Shown here in pieces: positions 48,298 through 56,849 of a stretch of DNA of 64,000 nt. This DNA comes from JAXHUH01 sp034211175 (GTDB taxonomy: Bacteria > Actinomycetota > Acidimicrobiia > Acidimicrobiales > CAIXPF01). The notes under the pieces are model-generated. The model was not told the DNA's origin. It saw nothing but the letters and a program-made list of their open reading frames with translations, and searched no databases. The position numbers were made by a program, and so were the translations under genes. The stretch is taken from contig JAXHUH010000051.1 of assembly GCA_034211175.1 (NCBI GenBank), positions 14,517-78,516 of the forward strand, given 5' to 3'. Each line of letters begins with the position of its first letter. Within the stretch, counting starts at the first letter, position 1.

Positions 48298-48835
48298 CGA
48301 GGCGTCCGGCGTCGACGAGTGCCTCGACGCGCGTCTCCCGAGCCACCAGCCGCAGCTCCTCCAACCTGACGGCCTCCGGGCGGGCCCACTCCTCGTGGGC
48401 GAACTCCGCGTACGCGTCGCCGCGCCAGAGGCCGAGCGCCTCGTCGAGGATCGCGGCCGCGCCGTCGGGGTCGCCGTCGTCGACGCGCTCGCGCGCGTCG
48501 AGGACGAGGGACTCGAACCGGCTGGCGTCGAGGACGACCGCCGCGGTCTCGAACCGGTAGCCGGGCGCGGCGGTCACGACGACTGCCGATCCGTCGATGC
48601 CCGCGACCTCGAGCGCTCGTCGCAGGCGTGCGACGTAGGTGCGGAACGTGGCGCGGGCGGCGTCGGGCGGATCACCCTGGAAGACCGTCTCGACGAGACG
48701 ATCGGTCGAGACGATCGTGCCCCGCTCGACCAGCAGCACGGCGAGCAGCCGCCGTTGGCGTGGTCCGCCGACGTCGATCGTCGAGCCGTTCACGAGGACG
48801 CGGATCGGTCCGAGCACCTCTGCGGTCAAGGCCAC
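48236..48835 (-). CDS. N-terminal part of the split BTAD regulator (winged helix + BTAD)
   Basis: GTG 48835 follows GGGAGGAAGG at good spacing and opens VALTAEVLGPIRVLVNGST, the start of a SARP/AfsR-type OmpR winged helix with RQRRLLAVLLVERGTIVSTD. A BTAD helical domain follows up to EALVTELPLREAAS. There the frame is lost near 48235-48255; the expected continuation VLMLGLYRSGRHAEAL lies in the frame of the next fragment. The full protein would run 48835 to 43826, about 1670 residues, if both frameshifts were repaired. Confidence 0.7.
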
Positions 48836-49092
48836 CGCGCCCTTCCTCCCGTGCACATCGATCCGAGCCGCACCTCTCACGAGCGAGGTTCGGTCCCGCC
48901 GGTTGCAGTCCGGTGGCACGCCTCCGCGGCGCGTCGCCCCTGGTCGACGGGCTGTCGACGGCGTTCGTCCCCGGATCGTGCCAGACGACAGCTGACGCGT
49001 GCGCATCGCTGCAACCCGGCGCCAACCCGCACCGCGCAGCGTCGGCACCCGACAGCGGGCGATCAGCGCCCGCCGCCTCGGAGGAGCGCACC

Positions 49093-49380
49093 ATGAAGAC
49101 CACCGCGATGGACACGACCTGTGCGGGGACGCGGCGGCGTCGGCGGGCGCGCCAACTGGCTGGGGCCGCAGCGATCACGGCGACCGTGCTCGCCTCGCTG
49201 GTCTCGGGTTCGGCCGGCGGCGCAACGAACCCGGTCGACAGGTGCACCTCGGCGAACGGGACCTACCTCCCGGCCTGTCGTGCCGTGGCCGGCCGAGCCG
49301 ATGGGTGGTTCGTTGCCGAACCGGTCGTGGCGGGTTCCGTCGCCCCGGATGCGCGGGTCCCCCGGGGCGCCCTCCGTTGA
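49093..49380 (+). CDS. Small secreted protein
   Basis: The 95-residue protein has a long basic N-terminus (GTRRRRRARQLAG) followed by a hydrophobic stretch AAAITATVLASLVSGSAGGA, a Sec-type signal that should be cut near residue 44. The remaining 50 residues have two cysteines (DRCTSANGTYLPAC) that can form one disulfide. GGAGGA at 49080-49085 supports ATG 49093. It is divergent from the BTAD regulator gene and could be its target, but that is only positional. No family is recognised. Confidence 0.6.
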   Translation: MKTTAMDTTCAGTRRRRRARQLAGAAAITATVLASLVSGSAGGATNPVDRCTSANGTYLPACRAVAGRADGWFVAEPVVAGSVAPDARVPRGALR

Positions 49381-49395
49381 GACGGCGCCCGACGC

Positions 49396-49429
49396 CGCGG
49401 CTCCATCGCGTGCGACCGATGGAGCCGCG
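49396..49429 (+). terminator. Hairpin terminator
   Basis: CGCGGCTCCATCG (49396-49408) pairs perfectly with CGATGGAGCCGCG (49417-49429) around an 8-base loop, just after the small secreted protein gene. Confidence 0.65.
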
Positions 49430-49472
49430 ACCGGCGCGGCCCGGCCCGAACGACATCTCGAGAGGAACGGAC

Positions 49473-49961
49473 ATGACCACCACGACCTCGACCACCGTCG
49501 TCACGCGCAACCCCGATCCGCCGGCTGACCGACGCCGGGTCCGACGGGCCCTGGTCGCCGTGGCGGTCGTCGCGGTGACGGCGACCGCGTGCGGCGGTGA
49601 TGACGAAGCGGAGCGTGCAAGCGAGGACACGGCGGCCTCGACGACCGCCACGGCTGAGCCGACGACGAGCACGGCGGCGCCCCGTTCCTCGACCGACGAC
49701 GTGGCCGCCCACGCCGACTTCACCGATGCGCTCTGCGAGGAGACGTTGATCTCCGTCGAGGAGATGGGCGGGACGATCTCCGCCGGGACCATCGGGCTGA
49801 TCACGACCAGCGAGCGTCACTACTTCCCCGACGAGGTGATCGCAGGCCTCGACCCGGAGGTCGAGAACCGGGAGGCGGCTGAGGTCGCCGCGGCATGGTG
49901 CGCGGACCAGTGGCCCGCGCTGCGGTCGGAGCTGGCGGGCGACGAGAGCGGCGACACCTGA
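49473..49961 (+). CDS. Lipoprotein of unknown function
   Basis: The 162-residue protein has a long signal region: RRRVRRALVAVAVVAVTATACGG ends in a lipobox with Cys near residue 40. A Thr/Ala/Glu-rich linker is followed by an acidic domain of about 85 residues with two cysteines (ALCEETLISVEEMGG and AAAWCADQWPAL). AGAGGA at 49461-49466 precedes ATG 49473. No family is recognised. It converges with a thioredoxin gene. Confidence 0.62.
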   Translation: MTTTTSTTVVTRNPDPPADRRRVRRALVAVAVVAVTATACGGDDEAERASEDTAASTTATAEPTTSTAAPRSSTDDVAAHADFTDALCEETLISVEEMGGTISAGTIGLITTSERHYFPDEVIAGLDPEVENREAAEVAAAWCADQWPALRSELAGDESGDT

Positions 49962-50054
49962 TCGCACCACGGGACGGGCACCGCTCGGCCCCGCTCGCGA
50001 CATCGCCGCTCGGCCGCCTTCCGGTCCGTCCTTCCGGCGCGTGCCGGGATGCGA

Positions 50055-50423
50055 TCAGCGGGGCGATGCGGGCAGGTGGGGCTCGATCGCCTCGACGATC
50101 TTGCGGCCGGGGCGGGCGCCGACCATGCGCTCGACCGCCGTGGTGCCATCGAGCAGCACCAGCGTCGGCATGCTCAGCACGTCGAAACGCTGTGCGAGGG
50201 CCGGCTCGGTGTCGACGTCGACCCGCACGACCACGAGGCGCCCCGCGTGGGACGCGGCGATCTCGTCGAGCACCGGCTCGAGCATCTTGCACGGCGGGCA
50301 CCACTCGGCGGTGAAGTCGACGAGGACGGGCACCTCGGACGCGGCGATGGTCTCGTCGAACGTGTGGCGGTCGAGGGTGCGCACGCCGCTCGTTCGGTCC
50401 GTCGTGTCATCGGTGGTCGCCAT
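50055..50423 (-). CDS. Thioredoxin-family protein with CPPC active site
   Basis: The 122-residue protein has the thioredoxin fold with active site FTAEWCPPCKML near residue 42 and cis-Pro in SMPTLVLL. The CPPC motif, instead of CGPC, usually shifts the redox potential and is seen in specialised thioredoxins. There is no signal peptide, so it acts in the cytoplasm. A CAGGAG site lies six bases before ATG 50423. It is the second thioredoxin in this window; the CGPC one is at 7120-7497. Confidence 0.85.
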   Translation of the reverse strand: MATTDDTTDRTSGVRTLDRHTFDETIAASEVPVLVDFTAEWCPPCKMLEPVLDEIAASHAGRLVVVRVDVDTEPALAQRFDVLSMPTLVLLDGTTAVERMVGARPGRKIVEAIEPHLPASPR

Positions 50424-50494
50424 CGGTGGCTCCTGGTGATCGGGGGATCGGGACGCCACCCATCGGAGCAGCGCCCGCTCGACGACCACTCGAC

Positions 50495-50560
50495 GCAGGC
50501 TCGACGCGGGCCGGTGGCCGGGTTGGCGCAGGCTCGACCCAGGCCGGTGGCTAGGTTGGC
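50495..50560. repeat. 33-bp tandem repeat upstream of the SARP gene
   Basis: Two copies, 50495-50527 and 50528-50560, both begin GCAGGCTCGAC and end GGTTGGC, with four or so mismatches between. They lie 18-83 bases before the SARP start. SARP/AfsR proteins bind direct repeats in promoters, so this could be an autoregulatory site. Confidence 0.6.
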
Positions 50561-50577
50561 GACGTGGGTCGGAGCAG

Positions 50578-52854
50578 GTGGTGCTGAGCATCCGGTTCCG
50601 GCTCCTCGGGCCGGTCGAGGTCGTCGACCTCGACGGTGCCCCACTCGACATCGGCGGGCGCCAACCCCGCACCGTGGTCGCGCTCCTCGCGCTGGCCGGC
50701 GGTCGGTCGGTCTCCGCCGGTGCGCTGGTCGATGCGCTGTGGCCCGAGGAACCACCGCGCGCCGCCCTCGGCACCGTCCAGACCTACATCTCCCGGCTGC
50801 GTCGCACGCTCGGGCCGCTCGGCGTCGACATCGAGGGTGACGGCAGCGGCTACCGGCTCCGAGCCCGCACGACCGACGGCGATCACCTCGCCGACGCCGT
50901 CGATGCCGTCCGCTTCGAGGCGCTCGTGGCCGACGGCCTCGGACACCTCGCCGGCGGGCGCCACCCGCGGGCACTCGCCGTCCTCGACGAAGCCGACGCG
51001 GCGTGGCGGGGACCGGCGTTGGCCGACGTCCGGGACGCACCGGCGCTCGCCCCCGATGCGGCCCGTCTCGACGAGCGTCGGCTGGCCGCGGTCGAGGCCC
51101 GGGCCGAAGCCGCGCTCGCACTCGGGCGCCACGGCGAGGTCGCGGCCGACCTGGCCGCCGTTGCGGCCGACCACCCGCTGCGTGAGCAGCTCCAGGCCCT
51201 CAGGGCACGGGCGTTGTACGGCGCCGGACGCCAGGCCGAGGCCCTGCGGGTCCTCGCGGACACCGGTCGCCGGCTCCGAACCGAGCTCGGCATCGAACCG
51301 GGCCGTTCCCTGCGCGACCTCGAGGCCGCCGTGCTCGCCCAGGACCCGTCCCTCGACGAGCCCGGTCCCGCACGGTCGGACGGGCCACCGGAACGGACGC
51401 CCACGGCCGAGGGCGACGGGCCGCTGGTCGGTCGGCGAGCGGAGCTGGACCTGCTGCGCAACCTCCTCGACGTCGCGGCGACGAGCAACACCTTCGCCGT
51501 GATCGAGGGCGAGCCCGGCGTGGGCAAGAGCCGCCTCGCCGAGGAGCTGCGGGTGTGGGCAGGCGCGCTGGGCGCGCCCACCGCACGGGGCCAGGGCGAC
51601 GAGCACGGCGCCGCACCCGCGCTCTGGCCGTGGCTCACCATCGTCCGGGCGCTGGCCGACGGGGTGGGCGGGCTCGCCGAACCCGTCGCCCGGCTCCTGG
51701 CCGGCGCTCCGTCGCGGGGATCGTCGGCGGCGGCGGAGCGGTTCGAGTGGTTCGAGGCGGTCGCCGACCTCCTGGGCGACGCCGGTACCCGCCACCCGCG
51801 CCCGCTCGTCGTGACGATCGACGACCTCCAGTGGGCCGATCCGACATCGCTCGAGCTGCTGGCCCACCTCGCCGCACGCCCGGGCCGGGGTGTCCTCGTC
51901 GTCGTGACCGTCCGGGAGCCGGAGGTCGGTCGCGTCGATGCGCTGACCGGCGCGCTGGCGGCGATCGCCCGCCGACCGACCAGCCGGCGGCTCCGGCTGG
52001 GCGGCCTCGACGCCGACCACATGGCCGAGCTGCTGCGGACCGCCCCCGGCCTCGGCGACGACACGTCGATCATCGGTGACCGGGCCGAGGGGAACCCGTT
52101 CTACGCACTCGAGCTGGCCCGGCTCCTCGCCGGCGGTGGCGACCCCGCCGACGAGTTGCCGGCGACCGTGCGCGACGTCGTCTCCCGCCGCCTCGCCCGG
52201 CTGCCGGCGTCGACGAACGTCCTGTTGGACATCGCAGCGGTCGTCGGGCGCGAACCCGACATCGGCCTCGTCGCCCGTGCCGCGGACCTCGATCCGGCCA
52301 CCACGTCGGAACGGCTCGAACCGGCCGTCGACCAGCGGCTGCTGGTGGAGGTCCCCGGGCGGGTCGACGTCGTGCGCTTCGGTCACGGCCTCGTGCGCGA
52401 CGCGGTGCTCGACCGCCTCACGGTCCTCGGCCGAGCCCGACTCCACCTCGCCGTGGCCGATGCCATGGAGGCGGCCGGCATGGTCGTCGACGACGCCGAG
52501 GTCGTCGCCGAGCACCTGTGGCGGGCGGTACCGGTCGGCGTCGGGAGACGGGCTGCCGAGGCACTCGAGCACGGCGCGGTCGTCGCCGTCCGCCGCGGCG
52601 CCGATCCGGTCGCGGTGCGGCTCCTCGAACGGGCGTTGCAGCTGCGGCGTCGACCCGACGGGTCCGCCGCCGACGACGCTGCCGAGCTCGCGACCGTGCG
52701 CCGACTCCTCGAGCTCCACCGAGCCGCTCCGACCGGCGATCGGGCCGGCCCGATCGCCGGTGGGGACGCGGCGACCGTCGGGCTCCGTGCCCGCCTCGCC
52801 GAGCTCGAGGCCCGTCGGCACCGCGCACCCGTCGAGCGGCCCGTCACCCGCTGA
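50578..52854 (+). CDS. AfsR-like SARP regulator with BTAD and AAA ATPase domains
   Basis: The 758-residue regulator starts with an OmpR-type winged helix (FRLLGPVEVVDLDGAPLDIG, then TVVALLALAGGRSVSAGALV), followed by a BTAD helical domain (residues about 100-250). An AAA-16/STAND ATPase follows: VGRRAELDLLRNLL, Walker A IEGEPGVGKSRLA, Walker B LVVTIDDLQWADPTS, and the RLLRGLD-like LRLGGLDADHMAELL. A C-terminal helical region completes the protein. The type commonly activates secondary metabolism or stress genes. Adjacent transporters at 52884 and 56850 are candidate targets. GTG 50578 is used. Confidence 0.85.
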   Translation: MVLSIRFRLLGPVEVVDLDGAPLDIGGRQPRTVVALLALAGGRSVSAGALVDALWPEEPPRAALGTVQTYISRLRRTLGPLGVDIEGDGSGYRLRARTTDGDHLADAVDAVRFEALVADGLGHLAGGRHPRALAVLDEADAAWRGPALADVRDAPALAPDAARLDERRLAAVEARAEAALALGRHGEVAADLAAVAADHPLREQLQALRARALYGAGRQAEALRVLADTGRRLRTELGIEPGRSLRDLEAAVLAQDPSLDEPGPARSDGPPERTPTAEGDGPLVGRRAELDLLRNLLDVAATSNTFAVIEGEPGVGKSRLAEELRVWAGALGAPTARGQGDEHGAAPALWPWLTIVRALADGVGGLAEPVARLLAGAPSRGSSAAAERFEWFEAVADLLGDAGTRHPRPLVVTIDDLQWADPTSLELLAHLAARPGRGVLVVVTVREPEVGRVDALTGALAAIARRPTSRRLRLGGLDADHMAELLRTAPGLGDDTSIIGDRAEGNPFYALELARLLAGGGDPADELPATVRDVVSRRLARLPASTNVLLDIAAVVGREPDIGLVARAADLDPATTSERLEPAVDQRLLVEVPGRVDVVRFGHGLVRDAVLDRLTVLGRARLHLAVADAMEAAGMVVDDAEVVAEHLWRAVPVGVGRRAAEALEHGAVVAVRRGADPVAVRLLERALQLRRRPDGSAADDAAELATVRRLLELHRAAPTGDRAGPIAGGDAATVGLRARLAELEARRHRAPVERPVTR

Positions 52855-52867
52855 CAGCGGGCAACAA

Positions 52868-52883
52868 CCGGACTACAGTCCGG
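52868..52883. promoter_or_regulatory. Palindrome/promoter directly before the MFS gene
   Basis: CCGGACT-AC-AGTCCGG is a perfect 7-base inverted repeat ending right at the ATG 52884. It contains TACAGT (52874-52879), a TANNNT -10 box seven bases before GTG 52887. It therefore looks like a leaderless promoter covered by a repressor site. Confidence 0.5.
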
Positions 52884-54380
52884 ATGGTGACGGCTCCCCG
52901 GTTGCGCTCCGACTCGGCGGCCGGGCGCTGGGTCGTCGCCACGACCGTGCTCGGTTCGGCAGTCGCCATGCTGACGGCCACGGTCGTCAACGTCGCCCTC
53001 CCCGCGATGGCCGACGGCCTCGACGCCGACGCCGCCGCGCTGCAGTGGATCGTCAACGGCTACCTGCTCACGCTGGCGTCGCTCATCCTCGTCGGTGGCG
53101 CGCTCGGTGACCGCTACGGGCGGCGGCGCGTCTACCGCATCGGTGTCGCCTGGTTCGCCGTGGCGTCGCTGCTGTGCGCGGTGGCCCCCTCCGCCGAGCT
53201 GCTCGTCGTCGCCCGGGTCCTCCAGGGCGTCGGCGGGGCACTGCTGACCCCGGGCAGCCTCGCCATCATCGAGGCGTCCTTCCACCCCGACGACCGCTCG
53301 CGTGCCATCGGTGCGTGGTCGGGGCTCGGGGGCATCGCCGGTGCCGTCGGCCCGCTCGTCGGCGGGCTGCTCGTGGACGTCGTGAGCTGGCGGGCCGTGT
53401 TCCTGATCAACGTGCCCGTCGCGCTGGCGGTCGTCGTCCTCGCCGGCCGGTTCGTGCCCGAGAGCCGCGACGGGGCGGCGAACGGGCCGCCGGACATCGT
53501 CGGGGCGCTCACGGGCGCGGTCGCGCTCGGCGGGGTGACGTACGCGCTGATCGAGGGCTCGTCGGGCGGCGCCGGTGGGCCGGTGGTGGCCGCGCTCGCC
53601 GCTGCGGTGCTCGCGGCCGCGGCGTTCGTGGTCACCGAGCGGCGGGTGGCGGCGCCGATGCTGCCCCGGGGGATCTTCGCCGACCGGCAGTTCGGTGCGG
53701 CCAACCTCGTCACCTTCGTGGTCTACGGCGCGCTGGGCGGCGCGTTCTTCCTGGTGTCGATCCACCTGCAGGTCAGTCTCGGCTACAGCCCGCTGGCGGC
53801 GGGCGCCGCCCAGTTGCCGATCACCCTGTTGATGCTCGTGCTGTCGTCGCGGGCCGGCGCCCTCGCCCACCGGATCGGACCGCGCCGACCGCTCACGTTC
53901 GGGCCGGCGACGATCGCCGCCGGGCTCGCGCTCTACGCCACGGTCGGGGCCGGTGACCGCTACCTGACCGGTGTCCTGCCCGCGGTGGTCGTCTTCGGCC
54001 TCGGCCTGTCGCTGACCGTCGCGCCGGTGACCTCGACGGCACTCGCCGCCGCCGACGAGGACCACGCAGGGGCGGCGTCGGGGGTCAACAACGCCGTGGC
54101 GCGGGCCGCCCAGCTCCTCGCCGTCGCCGCGCTGCCCGCGCTGGCCGGGCTCACCGGCGACCGCCTGAACGAGGCCGACGGTCTCGCCGACGGCTTCCCG
54201 GTCGCCATGCGCATCGCCGCGGGCTGCGCGCTCGCCGGCGGCGCCATCGCCTGGCTGTTCATCCGCGACGACGTCCTCACCGAGCGCGAGCTCGACAGCG
54301 ACGAGCCCGAGCAGCACGAGCCCGACTTCTGCTGCCCGATCGACGGTCCCGTCCACACCGGCGTCCATCACCACGAGTGA
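52884..54380 (+). CDS. MFS multidrug exporter, DHA2 (EmrB/QacA) family
   Basis: The 498-residue transporter has about 14 membrane helices. Family motifs are visible: VLGSAVAMLTATVVNVALPA in helix 1, LQWIVNGYLLTLASLILVGG, the loop GGALGDRYGRRRVYRIG (motif A), and GRVLQG-like ARVLQGVGGALLTPGSLAII (motif C). The C-terminus has an acidic, His/Cys-containing tail (EPDFCCPIDGPVHTGVHHHE) that could bind metal. Translation could start at ATG 52884 or, if leaderless, GTG 52887. It should export drugs by proton antiport. It follows the SARP gene by 29 bases. Confidence 0.87.
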   Translation: MVTAPRLRSDSAAGRWVVATTVLGSAVAMLTATVVNVALPAMADGLDADAAALQWIVNGYLLTLASLILVGGALGDRYGRRRVYRIGVAWFAVASLLCAVAPSAELLVVARVLQGVGGALLTPGSLAIIEASFHPDDRSRAIGAWSGLGGIAGAVGPLVGGLLVDVVSWRAVFLINVPVALAVVVLAGRFVPESRDGAANGPPDIVGALTGAVALGGVTYALIEGSSGGAGGPVVAALAAAVLAAAAFVVTERRVAAPMLPRGIFADRQFGAANLVTFVVYGALGGAFFLVSIHLQVSLGYSPLAAGAAQLPITLLMLVLSSRAGALAHRIGPRRPLTFGPATIAAGLALYATVGAGDRYLTGVLPAVVVFGLGLSLTVAPVTSTALAAADEDHAGAASGVNNAVARAAQLLAVAALPALAGLTGDRLNEADGLADGFPVAMRIAAGCALAGGAIAWLFIRDDVLTERELDSDEPEQHEPDFCCPIDGPVHTGVHHHE

Positions 54381-54508
54381 CCACCGCTCGCCGATCGGGC
54401 CTGCGGGCACAGCCACGCGACGTCCATGCGCATGGCCCGACGGTCGGGAGGTGTCGCGCCCACCGAACGGGGGTAGTCCAACGCCACTCGATGTGGGAGG
54501 AACTGCCG

Positions 54509-55798
54509 GTGAGCACGACGACGAGCACGCCCGGCCGGCGATCGCCGGGCGGTGACGAGCCCCGGGAGGAGCCCGTGGCGACGGTCGAGCGCTCGAACCG
54601 TGAGCACCACTGGGCCAACCCCCCGATCGTCGACGACCGGGCTGTCCCCGGCGAGGCTGTCCCCGGCGAGGCAGTCCCCGGCGAGCCAACGGCACGTGAC
54701 GAACCCGAGCATCGCGGCGAAGCCGATCGGGACCGCGAGGCCGAGAGGGCCCGAGTCGCCGAGGGGGGCCGCGACTCGGAGAGGGACCGTGACGCCGCCG
54801 CGACGACCGGGACCGACGCCGCCGAGGACGACACCGCCGTGCTGCCCGACGACGTCGGCGAGGAACGGGGCCGGCGCGCCCGGAAGCCGTCGAGGCTGGG
54901 GTTCCGGGGCTGGAAGGACGTGCTGCTGCGCGTCCGGCGTGAGGCCACGAACGACAACGTGCCGCTCCTGTCCGCCGGCGTCGCCCTGTACGTCCTCCTC
55001 GCCCTGGTCCCCGCCCTGATCGCCGTGATCTCGACGTATGCCCTCGTGGCCGATCCCTCCGACATCGCGTCGCAGATCGAGGACCTGACCGCCGGGGCAC
55101 CCGAGGGCGTGCGCGGCCTGCTCGACACCCAGCTCACGTCGATTGCCGAGAGCACCGGGTCCGGGCCGTCGCTCGGCCTCGCCATCGGTCTGGCCGGCGC
55201 GCTGTGGAGCGTGTCCTCGGGGATGAAGCACCTCATCAGCGCGGTCAACGCGGCCTACGACGAGCCCGAGGGCCGGAACTTCCTCAAGCTGCGGCTGCTC
55301 TCGATCGCGTTCACCGTCGGGGCCATCGTCCTGTTCGTCGCCGCGGCAGTGGTCATCGGCGTCGTGCCGAACCTGGCCGACGAGCTGCCGTCGTCCGTGC
55401 AGGCCGTCGCCCGATGGGCGCCGTACGCGCTGTTGGCGATCCTCTTCGGTATCGTGCTCGCGCTCGTGTACCGGTTCGCACCCGATCGTGACCAGCCGAG
55501 GATGCGCTGGGTCAGCGTCGGCGCCGTCGTCGCCACCGTCCTGTGGGTCGCGGCGTCGATCGGGTTCTCCGTGTACGTGTCCAACTTCGGCAGCTACAAC
55601 GAGACGTACGGCTCACTCGCCGGTGTCGTCGTGCTCATCCTCTGGTTGCTGATCACGGCGTACGCCGTGCTGATCGGCGCCGAGCTGAACTCGGAGATCG
55701 AGGGCCAGACCGCGTGGGACACCACGACGGGCGAGCCCCGGCCGATGGGCGAGCGGGGCGCCGTGAAGGCGGACGAGCTCAGCCCCTCGACCTCCTGA
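54509..55798 (+). CDS. YihY/BrkB family membrane protein
   Basis: The 429-residue protein has a long, charged, disordered N-terminus (about 140 residues) that includes four VPGEA-like repeats encoded by a 15-base tandem repeat. Then come six membrane helices of the YihY family: NDNVPLLSAGVALYVLLALV, SLGLAIGLAGALWSVSSGMK with the conserved MKHLISAVNAAYD, RLLSIAFTVGAIVLFVAAAV, and GSLAGVVVLILWLLITAYAV with the ending LIGAELNSEIE. The family is sometimes annotated as ribonuclease BN in error; its role in the envelope is unclear. GTG 54509 is chosen because GGGAGG lies eight bases upstream. Confidence 0.83.
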   Translation: MSTTTSTPGRRSPGGDEPREEPVATVERSNREHHWANPPIVDDRAVPGEAVPGEAVPGEPTARDEPEHRGEADRDREAERARVAEGGRDSERDRDAAATTGTDAAEDDTAVLPDDVGEERGRRARKPSRLGFRGWKDVLLRVRREATNDNVPLLSAGVALYVLLALVPALIAVISTYALVADPSDIASQIEDLTAGAPEGVRGLLDTQLTSIAESTGSGPSLGLAIGLAGALWSVSSGMKHLISAVNAAYDEPEGRNFLKLRLLSIAFTVGAIVLFVAAAVVIGVVPNLADELPSSVQAVARWAPYALLAILFGIVLALVYRFAPDRDQPRMRWVSVGAVVATVLWVAASIGFSVYVSNFGSYNETYGSLAGVVVLILWLLITAYAVLIGAELNSEIEGQTAWDTTTGEPRPMGERGAVKADELSPSTS

Positions 55799-55863
55799 GC
55801 CACGCGACCTGCCGGGCGCCACGATCGGGGGCGCGCTCCGGTGTCGCACGGTAGGGTCCGCGC

Positions 55864-56748
55864 ATGATCGAGCGCATCGGGTTCGGCCGCACCGGGCACC
55901 ACAGCACCCGCGTGATCTTCGGCGCCGCCGGGGTCGGCGGCTGCACCCAGGACCGGGCCGACCGGGCGCTCGAGACGCTCGACCGCTACGGCGTGAACCA
56001 CCTCGACACGGCGGCCAGCTACGGGGACTCGGAGCTGCGGCTCGCCCCCTGGCTCGCCACCCGGCGCAACGACTTCTTCCTCGCCACCAAGACCGGTGAG
56101 CGCACCGGCGACGGCGCCCGCGCCGAGCTCGAGCGCTCCCTCGAACGCCTCGGCACCGACTACGTCGACCTCATCCAGCTCCACAACCTCGTCGAGCCGG
56201 GGGAGTGGGAGGTCGCCCACGGGCCCGGCGGGGCGGTCGAGGCGATGGTCGCGGCCCGCGACGAGGGCCTGTGCCGGTTCATCGGCGTCACCGGCCACGG
56301 CCTGCGCATCTGCGCGATGCACGTGCGCAGCCTGGAGCGCTTCGACTTCGACTCGGTCCTGTTCCCGTACAACCACGCGCTCATGTCCGACGACGGCTAC
56401 CGGGCCGATGCCGAGGCGCTCATCGCCACCTGCCGCGAACGTGACGTCGCCACCCAGACGATCAAGTCGGTCGCCCGCCGGCGCTGGGCGCCCGACGACG
56501 AGCAGCCCCACTTCTCCTGGTACGAGCCGCTCACCGACCCCGATGCGATCGGCCGTGCCGCACGCTTCGTCCTCGGCCGCGACGGGCTGTTCCTGAACAC
56601 GTCGAGCGACCTGCGGCTGCTCGAGCCGACCCTGGAGGCCGCGTCTGCCGCGCCGCTGTCGGTCCCGACGGACGAGGAGATGGAGGCCGACGCCGCCGCC
56701 CACGGCATCCGGCCACTGTTCGACGGCGCCGAGCTCGAGCGCATCTGA
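55864..56748 (+). CDS. Aldo/keto reductase family oxidoreductase
   Basis: The 294-residue TIM-barrel enzyme carries the aldo/keto reductase signatures HLDTAASYGDSE (Asp and Tyr of the tetrad), FFLATKTGERTG (Lys) and YVDLIQLHNL (His). It should use NADPH to reduce a carbonyl. The C-terminal cofactor-binding region is reduced (GRDGLFLNTSSDLRLL). The ATG lies six bases after TAGGGT (55852-55857), a clear leaderless promoter layout, and no ribosome site is seen. The substrate is unknown. A perfect 28-base palindrome follows the stop. Confidence 0.85.
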   Translation: MIERIGFGRTGHHSTRVIFGAAGVGGCTQDRADRALETLDRYGVNHLDTAASYGDSELRLAPWLATRRNDFFLATKTGERTGDGARAELERSLERLGTDYVDLIQLHNLVEPGEWEVAHGPGGAVEAMVAARDEGLCRFIGVTGHGLRICAMHVRSLERFDFDSVLFPYNHALMSDDGYRADAEALIATCRERDVATQTIKSVARRRWAPDDEQPHFSWYEPLTDPDAIGRAARFVLGRDGLFLNTSSDLRLLEPTLEAASAAPLSVPTDEEMEADAAAHGIRPLFDGAELERI

Positions 56749-56776
56749 GCGGTACCCGCCGATCGGCGGGTACCGC
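56749..56776 (+). terminator. 28-bp perfect palindrome, probable terminator
   Basis: GCGGTACCCGCC (56749-56760) and GGCGGGTACCGC (56765-56776) pair with a GATC loop, immediately after the aldo/keto reductase stop. Confidence 0.65.
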
Positions 56777-56799
56777 GGCCATCGGCGGGGCGCGCCGGT

Positions 56800-56840
56800 G
56801 TGCAGCGTCCGCCTCGTCGTGACGGTGGTCGACGCTGCAC
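56800..56840. promoter_or_regulatory. Inverted repeat upstream of MFS gene
   Basis: GTGCAGCGTC (56800-56809) and GACGCTGCAC (56831-56840) are perfect 10-base arms 21 bases apart. The right arm ends 10 bases before the ATG at 56850. This fits a repressor operator over the promoter. Confidence 0.5.
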
Positions 56841-56849
56841 AGTACGGCG

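Noticed and set aside
50551..52821. Long open frame antisense to the SARP gene
   Set aside because: The plus strand encodes winged helix, BTAD and ATPase motifs in order; the antisense product is low-complexity and unlike any known domain.
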